Below, piece by piece: positions 58,352 to 64,000 of a DNA stretch of 64,000 nucleotides. This DNA comes from UBA1930 sp943371535 (GTDB lineage Bacteria > Bacteroidota > Bacteroidia > Chitinophagales > Chitinophagaceae), in assembly GCA_943371535.1 (NCBI GenBank), contig CALRVE020000011.1:1-64000 (forward strand), read 5' to 3'. Position 1 is the stretch's first letter; every line of letters starts with the position of its first letter. The notes under the pieces are model-generated. The model did no database searches, was not told the DNA's origin, and saw only the letters and a list, made by a program, of their open reading frames with translations. Made by a program: the position numbers and the translations under genes.

Positions 58352-59812
58352 TTACTTTTTCTTAAAGTGTTCTGCAAACTCACAATACATACTTTCTGCA
58401 TGGTTGGTAATATAATTTTGAGCAGCATTGTTGTATTCTTTTTCGGCCTTTTCTGTATCACTATTTAAAATTGCTATTAAGCTTTTTAAGGCTTTTGCAT
58501 CTTCAGTTGCATTAGACCAAAAAGCAGTTTTTTGCATGTCTTCATAATATTTTTGTAGCTGATCTTTAGGTATTTGCTCAAGCATGGTTTGCAACTGATA
58601 ATAATCTTTAGATATATATTCTTTTGGTATAACACCAATTGAATTAAAACGCATCAATTTTCTATCTGCATAATATAAGCCAGCAATTACGTTGTGAAAC
58701 ATAAAATCGTACCATTCGTCTTTATTGCCTTTGTCTTTTTCTAACATGATATTGTAAAGGCAGCCTGTTAATTGAAGATTGTCAAAAAGATTCCAAATAA
58801 TAATTTTATTGGCTTTGTTTTTAATACTTGCAGGTATTGGATGACTTTGCATTCCAACATCTGATAAAGCCTTCGTTTTGGCAAACCGTTCTAAACATTC
58901 AGGATGTGTTTTCAAAGAATCTTGTAAGCTAGAGGTGTCTTTAAAACTATAGTTTCTAGAAGATAAACCCTTTGATTTTTTTTGAGTCCACGAATCTTCA
59001 AAACTTAAATTGTAGTTGGTAAAGTATTCTTTTACCGCATTTTTTAAAGGCAATTTATAATGCATGTCAGAGCTATCTAACCTAAGAAAAAAATCAGCAG
59101 AGAAAGCAATACGACTATTTTTTAATAGAACAATCGCAAGTGAATCAGCATCGCTCTCAAAATATCTGCTGTGCTTACTTCTATTAAAGCTATAACCTTC
59201 AAAAACTTTTTTTAACTTGCTGTAGCGTTCATACTTAGAGGTGAGTACATCTTCTAAAGATTTTTTATATTCATCAGATGTAAGCCATGCTGCTTTTTCT
59301 TTCATCGAGTTGTCTGCATGGTGTAATATATTATGTGCAAGCTCATGAGCAATTACAAATGCAAGTTCTTCTCTTGTATTTGCAAAAGCAATTAAGCCTG
59401 CATTCACAGCTAGTATATTGCCACCCATTGCATAGGCGTTAATAGAACTAGATCTATCTATCAGTAATAAATGATTGCCTACCATTAATGAAGGATTGCC
59501 AACGGCAATTTCATTTACTATTGAAAGAATATAATTATAGATTTCAGGTTCTTTTACAAAGTTTTTACCTTCTAGAGCATTTGTTACAAATTCAACCCTA
59601 GTTTCCCAAATTTCTTTGTATTTTTTTTGAGTTACTTTAGACGAAAAAAGATTGGGACACTCCCATGTTTTTTTTAAAGAGTCTTTTTGTTTAGCATAAG
59701 CTACATGCGATAATTGCGGAAAGATGTAAGGGTTTGTTTTTTGAGCAGTTGAATTACCAAGGAACAATAGCCCAGCAATAAAACCAATCACATGCAATGG
59801 TTTTTTAAACAT
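58352..59812 (-). CDS. M48-family metallopeptidase
   Basis: 486 residues with a signal peptide (about 1-23, ending STAQ). The zinc site H156-E-x-x-H160 (AFVIAHELAHNILHH) and E219 (FESDADSLA) are intact, and VNAGLIAFANTREEL before it is typical of M48 peptidases such as BepA/Oma1. The C-terminal 200 residues show no clear TPR pattern. The likely place is the periplasm or outside, where it could process misassembled outer-membrane proteins. It is first in a two-gene minus-strand operon with the 529-residue secreted protein. Confidence 0.87.
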   Translation of the reverse strand: MFKKPLHVIGFIAGLLFLGNSTAQKTNPYIFPQLSHVAYAKQKDSLKKTWECPNLFSSKVTQKKYKEIWETRVEFVTNALEGKNFVKEPEIYNYILSIVNEIAVGNPSLMVGNHLLLIDRSSSINAYAMGGNILAVNAGLIAFANTREELAFVIAHELAHNILHHADNSMKEKAAWLTSDEYKKSLEDVLTSKYERYSKLKKVFEGYSFNRSKHSRYFESDADSLAIVLLKNSRIAFSADFFLRLDSSDMHYKLPLKNAVKEYFTNYNLSFEDSWTQKKSKGLSSRNYSFKDTSSLQDSLKTHPECLERFAKTKALSDVGMQSHPIPASIKNKANKIIIWNLFDNLQLTGCLYNIMLEKDKGNKDEWYDFMFHNVIAGLYYADRKLMRFNSIGVIPKEYISKDYYQLQTMLEQIPKDQLQKYYEDMQKTAFWSNATEDAKALKSLIAILNSDTEKAEKEYNNAAQNYITNHAESMYCEFAEHFKKK

Positions 59813-59996
59813 ATTTAATTTTATAAGCAGTTATATGACGGCAAAATAAGAATTAAATGAATATGGCTTTGCTTATGGTTCAACTTTTTTATTAAATAAT
59901 CCTTCTAATCCTAAAACACGTATTGTATCAAATTAGTGATGAATCAATCACCACTTACTTATTATTCGATATTATGTTAGTTTGTATTTAGTTTAT
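59813..59996. other. Spacer before the SQR relic
   Basis: These 184 bases between the divergent M48 start and the relic show AT-rich promoter-like sequence and a small AGTGAT/ATCAC inverted repeat near 59935-59955. No trace of the missing 5' part of the flavoprotein gene can be recognised. With the relic and its tail, the gene-free stretch reaches 60253. Confidence 0.5.
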
Positions 59997-60152
59997 GCAG
60001 GTAAAAAAGAAGTATTGATATTTTCTAATCATTTGTTTAAGCCGAGAACATTTGCTATTATGCTGCCCAATATTTTTTATGATTTTACAAAGGTTTTATT
60101 AGAGAAGTATTTCTTATGGAAACTTAGAAATGGTTACTCTAGTTTACCCTAG
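59997..60152 (+). pseudogene. 3' remnant of a second SQR-like gene
   Basis: The last 51 codons plus stop of a gene nearly identical to the one at 55336: AGKKEVLIFSNHLFKPRTFA and on to KLRNGYSSLP. Against the intact copy there are 10 base differences over 153 bases; nine are synonymous and one changes Val to Ile. No start codon or upstream coding sequence remains, so it is not expressed as an enzyme. The downstream terminator and hairpin match those after the intact gene. This looks like a paralog that diverged under selection and was later truncated. Confidence 0.88.
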
Positions 60153-60174
60153 TTTTGATTGGTTGTATATTTGA

Positions 60175-60210
60175 ACTACTGCTATTGCTTAGTTGTAATA
60201 GCAGTTTTTT
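60175..60210 (+). terminator. Terminator of the SQR relic
   Basis: ACTGCTATTGC pairs with GTAATAGCAGT around TTA(G), then TTTTTT. It is homologous to 56560-56595, with paired changes that keep the stem. Confidence 0.8.
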
Positions 60211-60250
60211 GTTTTCTATAGGTTGGTGTCCTCACCAACCTATAGAAAAC
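60211..60250. repeat. Hairpin family member 4
   Basis: GTTTTCTATAGGTTGGTG and CACCAACCTATAGAAAAC form a perfect 18-bp stem around TCCT. The core is shared with member 3, while the arms are different but still complementary. Confidence 0.85.
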
Positions 60251-60253
60251 AAA

Positions 60254-60766
60254 TTATTCTTTATACGATTCAAAAAAGTACTTTCTTGAAATACAACTAT
60301 CAATGCAGGATTCTGTAAAACTTATATTTCTTTGTTTTTTGTAATTAACAAATGTTTTCGAATAAGTTTTAGATGGAGGACCTGACCAATTTTTAAAACT
60401 GACTAGTATAGAGTCTATTAAAGAGTTCGATTCAGCAAAAAAGGAAATATCCATTTTTTTTGCAATTGATGGCTCTTTACTCATTAACTCGTATAAGTTA
60501 TTAGGTATTCCTTTTTTGTCTCTTATATATGGTTCTAATACAAAGCCCATTTGCCTTTGTAACATTGCATTGTAGTCATCCAAGGTTATTATATCTAATT
60601 TTCTTTTTTTGCACATTTTTTTTACCACATCATAACTCAGGCTATCAATATTTTTATTTACTAAAGTTATATCTAATAAAATAGGTAATTCTTTTTCTTT
60701 AGTTTCAGAGCTAACGAAAGAGTAAGAAATATAAATAACTAATATAAATAATATTCTTCTATTCAT
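60254..60766 (-). CDS. Small secreted protein of unknown function
   Basis: 170 residues from ATG 60766, chosen over an in-frame ATG at 60808 because the upstream part would run through a hairpin repeat and the shorter form starts with a signal peptide (MNRRILFILVIYISYSFVSS). The mature region is polar: LDITLVNKNIDSLSYDVVKKMCKKRKLDII and NWSGPPSKTYSKTFVNYKKQ. Three cysteines lie near the end or middle. No family recognised. It is flanked by hairpin repeats on both sides. Confidence 0.6.
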   Translation of the reverse strand: MNRRILFILVIYISYSFVSSETKEKELPILLDITLVNKNIDSLSYDVVKKMCKKRKLDIITLDDYNAMLQRQMGFVLEPYIRDKKGIPNNLYELMSKEPSIAKKMDISFFAESNSLIDSILVSFKNWSGPPSKTYSKTFVNYKKQRNISFTESCIDSCISRKYFFESYKE

Positions 60767-60784
60767 TTTGAGTTTGTTATTGAA

Positions 60785-60809
60785 AGTGGTTGGTGAGACA
60801 CCAACCACT
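60785..60809. repeat. Hairpin family member 5
   Basis: AGTGGTTGGTG and CACCAACCACT pair perfectly around AGA. The core is constant and the outer three bases differ from the other members but stay complementary. Confidence 0.8.
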
Positions 60810-60850
60810 AAATAATTATTGCTCTTATTGTCTTACTAGCCACTAGCCAG

Positions 60851-62440
60851 TTACCTTTTCCTTTTCTTCAATTTCAATACCCAATTCCAGACAATTAATA
60901 ATACCCCTATCAACGAAAATATTTTATACAAGTAATCGCCATAACGTACGTAAAAAGTAAGTTCATAGATATTAGGAATAGTGTATTTAAAAACAGCAGG
61001 CGTATCCCAAGGTTTACTGTTTTGTAGATTGCCATAATCATCAATCACAGCACTAATACCGGTGTTTGCACTTCGTGCAATCCAACGTCTTGTTTCAATA
61101 GCTCTTAACTTGGCATAAGCCAAATGCTGTTTATGTCCTGGTGTATTGCCCCACCAACCATCATTGGTAATAATAGCAATTAAGTTTGCACCTTTAGCAA
61201 CATAACTACTCACATATTCGCCATACACACTTTCATAACAAATTACTGGAGCAACTAAAGTGTTGGGTTGAATATTGAAATTTTTTGCAGCAGTATCTTT
61301 TGCATAACCACCTGTTGTACCACCAAATTGCTCAAATACAGGTGCCAATACATTTAAAAATGAAGGCAAAGTTTCCACACCGGGTACTAGCTTGCTTTTT
61401 ATATAAAATTGCATGGGCGTATTGGCTTTTAAGGCAATAGCTGCATTGTAACTTTCGTAATAAAAACCTTGGCTCGATTTTCTTGCATATTGAGTAGTTT
61501 TTTCATTACCTATAATTTTATAAGTTTCTATTCCAGTAACTAAAGTAACGCTTGGATATTTCTGTAAAAAGTTGAATATAGTTTGGTAAATAGGAGCTTT
61601 ATCAATTTCTTCTATAGGTACAGTTGCACTCATGGCTGTTTCTGGCCAAACAACCATTTGTGTAGTGCTATCTATTTCTTTTTCACTCAATCCAATGAGT
61701 AATTCAATTTGACTAGGAATAGAAATACTTTCAAATTTTTGATAAGGATCTATATTAGGCTGAACAATTACAACATTGGTTTTTAAGCCGCCTTTTCTAA
61801 AATGAAACGAAAGCAAACCTGAAATAATTATAGGTACAATTATTAAAATAAGTACCACTACTATTCCTGCAATTTTTAGTTTTAAGTTGAATTGTTTAAA
61901 AGATTTCAACAAGTGAAATAATAAAATATTCACTACTAAAATCCATAAAGTTCCACCACCAATGCCAGTATATTCATACCATTGAATCCATTGCACTTTT
62001 CCTGCAAACACATTGCCTAAGCTTAACCAAGGCCAACTTAATTGCCAGTTTAAATGAATATATTCAAACAACATACAAAATGCAATCAACGCTATACTGC
62101 CTGTTCTAGTGCCATATTTTTTCTTGAACGAAAAATAGCCCAACCATGGCAAACTCATTATTAAACTATTGGCAATAATGGCTAAAATACTACCTGCATC
62201 AGTACTATTCCAAAGCCACCAAGTAGTTAATGCATTCCAGGTAACAATACTTAAAAAACTATACCAATAAAAGCTATTGTTTTTTTGTAATTTTTCACCC
62301 ACCAATAACAAGGGAATAAAAGCAAAAAATATTAGCCATGTTAAGTTAGAGGTAGGCCATGCAGCAGCCAATAAAATTCCTGCTAATAAACTATATGCAA
62401 TAATTGATAACTTTTTCAAAGCAAATTTTTTATGTTGCAA
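60851..62440 (-). CDS. lnt: Apolipoprotein N-acyltransferase
   Basis: 529 residues. About six N-terminal transmembrane helices (1-215), a periplasmic carbon-nitrogen hydrolase domain (about 220-490) and a last helix. The catalytic triad is visible as E267 (VVWPETAMS), K350 (KSKLVPGVE) and C401 (PVICYESVYG). It adds the third acyl chain to lipoproteins. The start is a TTG at 62440; a second in-frame TTG seven codons on is an alternative, and no ATG is near. It is divergent from the rel/spo gene with 112 bases between. Confidence 0.93.
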   Translation of the reverse strand: MQHKKFALKKLSIIAYSLLAGILLAAAWPTSNLTWLIFFAFIPLLLVGEKLQKNNSFYWYSFLSIVTWNALTTWWLWNSTDAGSILAIIANSLIMSLPWLGYFSFKKKYGTRTGSIALIAFCMLFEYIHLNWQLSWPWLSLGNVFAGKVQWIQWYEYTGIGGGTLWILVVNILLFHLLKSFKQFNLKLKIAGIVVVLILIIVPIIISGLLSFHFRKGGLKTNVVIVQPNIDPYQKFESISIPSQIELLIGLSEKEIDSTTQMVVWPETAMSATVPIEEIDKAPIYQTIFNFLQKYPSVTLVTGIETYKIIGNEKTTQYARKSSQGFYYESYNAAIALKANTPMQFYIKSKLVPGVETLPSFLNVLAPVFEQFGGTTGGYAKDTAAKNFNIQPNTLVAPVICYESVYGEYVSSYVAKGANLIAIITNDGWWGNTPGHKQHLAYAKLRAIETRRWIARSANTGISAVIDDYGNLQNSKPWDTPAVFKYTIPNIYELTFYVRYGDYLYKIFSLIGVLLIVWNWVLKLKKRKR

Positions 62441-62538
62441 AAGTTCGTAAGATTCTCCAATATTCCATCATAAATATTGGAGTGCATTTTTATTCATCAA
62501 CCATCAAATTTTCGCAAGCAATAAAACGCAAATTTTCA

Positions 62539-62546
62539 TACATTCG
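62539..62546 (+). promoter_or_regulatory. Possible -7 box of the rel/spo gene
   Basis: TACATTCG, identical to the octamer before the M23 gene, lies 6 bases before ATG 62553. A start of transcription at the usual distance would give a nearly leaderless message. Confidence 0.4.
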
Positions 62547-62552
62547 TCATCT

Positions 62553-64000
62553 ATGTCGCAAGAACTGAATCCTATTAACGATTTACCCATTCCAAAGTAC
62601 AATTTGGACGCCGAACAGGAGAAAAAGGGAATACTCAGAAACTATAGAAGTCTGTTAAAAGCTTTACGCCCTAAATTGAAAAAAGGCGATAAAGAAATGG
62701 TTCGAGCAGCATTTGAAATGAGTGCCGATTCGCACAAAACCATGCGTAGAAAAAGTGGTGAACCTTATATCTTACATCCTATTGCTGTGGCCATGATTTG
62801 TGTAGAAGAAATTGGCTTAGGGGTACGTAGTACCATTTGTGCTTTATTGCACGATACCGTTGAAGACACTGATATTAGTTTAGAAGATGTAGAAAGAGAA
62901 TTTGGAAATGAAATAGCAAAAATTGTTGATGGACTTACTAAAATTTCGAGTGTAATAGATACCAATACTTCTCAGCAAGCAGAAAATTTTAAAAAAATAT
63001 TACTCACCTTAACCGATGACCCAAGAGTAATATTAATTAAACTAGCAGATCGTTTGCATAATATGCGAACCCTTGATTTTATGAAAAGGGAAAAGCAATT
63101 AAAAATTGCTAGCGAAACTGTTTGGGTTTATGCACCATTGGCTCATAGAATGGGTTTATACAATATAAAAACCGAGTTAGAAGATTTATCCATGAAATAC
63201 ATGGAGCCTGAAGCGTATAAAGACATTGCCAAAAAATTAGCTGAAACCAAAAGAGAACGTAGCCGATACATTAACGAATTTATTAGGCCCATTAAAGAAA
63301 AATTGGCAACTAGCGAATTTGATTTTGAAATTCATGGACGCCCCAAAAGCATACATTCTATTTGGAATAAAATAAAAAAGAAAGGTGTAAGTTTTAGTGA
63401 AGTATATGATTTGTTTGCCATTAGAATTATTTTAAATTCAATTCCAGAAAAAGAAAAAGAAGAATGTTGGAAAGTGTACAGTATTATTACCGATGCATAT
63501 AACCCAAGCCCTGAACGATTAAGAGATTGGTTAAGTAATCCTAAAAGCAATGGATACGAAGCTTTGCATACAACAGTAATGGGGCCACAAGGTAAATGGG
63601 TAGAAATTCAAATACGTACCAAACGTATGAATGAAATTGCTGAAAAAGGATTAGCAGCTCATTTTAAATACAAAGAAGGCAATGCCGAAGAAGATAGATT
63701 TGATAAATGGTTTGGACAAATAAGAGAAGTTTTATCGCAAGATGATACCGATAGTGTAAACTTTTTACAAGATTTTAAAACTAGTTTTTTAGCAGAAGAA
63801 ATTTATGTGTACACACCAAAAGGCGAAGTAAAAATGTTGCCAACCGGAAGTACTGCTTTAGACTTTGCCTTCTCTATTCATAGTGCAATTGGTAGTAAAT
63901 GTATTGGTGCAAAAGTGCATCATAAATTAGTGCCTATTTCACATAAATTACGTAGTGGCGATCAAATTGAAATTATTACTAGTAACAAACAAAAACCTAA
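62553..64000 (+). CDS. (p)ppGpp synthetase/hydrolase RelA/SpoT, 5' part
   Basis: Open to the window edge after 482 codons, so the C-terminal regulatory part is missing. An HD hydrolase domain (about 50-200) has H75 (YILHP) and the ALLHDTVEDT motif (H100-D101, E104-D105) intact, then the RelA_SpoT synthetase domain (about 240-360: HGRPKSIHSIWNKIKKKG, YDLFAIRIIL, NGYEALHTTVMGPQGKWVEIQIRT) and the start of the TGS domain (EIYVYTPKGEVKMLPTGSTALDFAFSIHS). Both catalytic halves look functional, so this is a bifunctional Rel/SpoT enzyme making and degrading the stringent-response alarmone. Confidence 0.95.
   Translation, partial: MSQELNPINDLPIPKYNLDAEQEKKGILRNYRSLLKALRPKLKKGDKEMVRAAFEMSADSHKTMRRKSGEPYILHPIAVAMICVEEIGLGVRSTICALLHDTVEDTDISLEDVEREFGNEIAKIVDGLTKISSVIDTNTSQQAENFKKILLTLTDDPRVILIKLADRLHNMRTLDFMKREKQLKIASETVWVYAPLAHRMGLYNIKTELEDLSMKYMEPEAYKDIAKKLAETKRERSRYINEFIRPIKEKLATSEFDFEIHGRPKSIHSIWNKIKKKGVSFSEVYDLFAIRIILNSIPEKEKEECWKVYSIITDAYNPSPERLRDWLSNPKSNGYEALHTTVMGPQGKWVEIQIRTKRMNEIAEKGLAAHFKYKEGNAEEDRFDKWFGQIREVLSQDDTDSVNFLQDFKTSFLAEEIYVYTPKGEVKMLPTGSTALDFAFSIHSAIGSKCIGAKVHHKLVPISHKLRSGDQIEIITSNKQKP

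Noticed and set aside
55024..60809. CRISPR-like spacing of GGTTGGTG hairpins
   Set aside because: The units are separated by whole genes, arms differ, and there is no regular repeat-spacer pattern.
1..64000. A phage-defence island or new multi-gene system
   Set aside because: I looked for clustered unknown genes with nuclease, helicase, reverse transcriptase, TIR, toxin or Cas-like features. The unknown genes here are scattered singly among core genes, so no system is claimed.

Overview
The window is AT-rich chromosomal DNA of a Bacteroidota member, most likely in the Chitinophagales/Chitinophagaceae range. The assignment rests on gene content: SprA, PorT and PorX of the type IX secretion system (T9SS), T9SS sorting and gliding-motility C-terminal domains, a PF14905-like outer-membrane barrel, OmpH pairs beside bamA, and -7 promoter boxes of the TAnnTTTG type. 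Genus and species cannot be read from the sequence. No rRNA, tRNA, CRISPR array, prophage, transposase or defence island is visible. Most of the window is core chromosome, with disturbed ground at 1.5-2 kb, 9.5-9.9 kb and 55-61 kb.

Layout. 0-9.5 kb: metallo-beta-lactamase/rhodanese protein; a 50-residue miniprotein; the overlapping ubiE-porT pair; an M23 peptidase; a His-rich membrane protein; a MarR regulator with two NAD(P)-binding proteins and two identical 16-bp operators; ruvB; a DUF2490-type protein; an OsmC protein. 9.5-23 kb: a C-depleted spacer leading into a structured leader before an O-acylhomoserine sulfhydrylase; acetyltransferases; a frameshifted gene; uvrA; a di-haem peroxidase; porX with a DCC oxidoreductase; a seven-repeat T9SS cargo protein; a PhnP-like hydrolase. 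23-37 kb (mostly minus strand): an outer-membrane receptor-like protein, mreBCD, terC, two OmpH chaperones, bamA, uppS, a methyltransferase and a LOG-family protein. 37-48 kb: xth, fabH, ruvA, the 2420-codon sprA, and a PAS/HisKA protein with no ATPase domain. 48-55 kb: a short-chain dehydrogenase, two paralogous gliding-type surface proteins and an alpha/beta hydrolase. 55-64 kb: a sulfide:quinone-reductase-like flavoprotein, an uncharacterised secreted protein, an M48 peptidase, a 52-codon remnant of a second flavoprotein gene, a small secreted protein, lnt, and the 5' part of a rel/spo gene running off the window.

How the genes work together. T9SS parts are dispersed (porT, porX, sprA) and three likely cargo proteins are also present. 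Envelope building is served by mreBCD, bamA/ompH, uppS, fabH and lnt. Sulfur metabolism appears three times: the rhodanese hydrolase, the sulfhydrylase and the SQR-like protein.

Most interesting items: (1) a possible SD-sequestering structure in the leader of the sulfhydrylase gene; (2) two perfect copies of a MarR-type palindrome, one placed over the -33 element of the marR promoter; (3) a relic of a diverged SQR-like paralog whose differences from the intact copy are almost all synonymous, with a terminator that co-varies; (4) a family of short hairpins with a constant core and compensating arms at 55-61 kb; (5) a one-base frameshift in a small gene. I did not find a convincing new multi-gene system.
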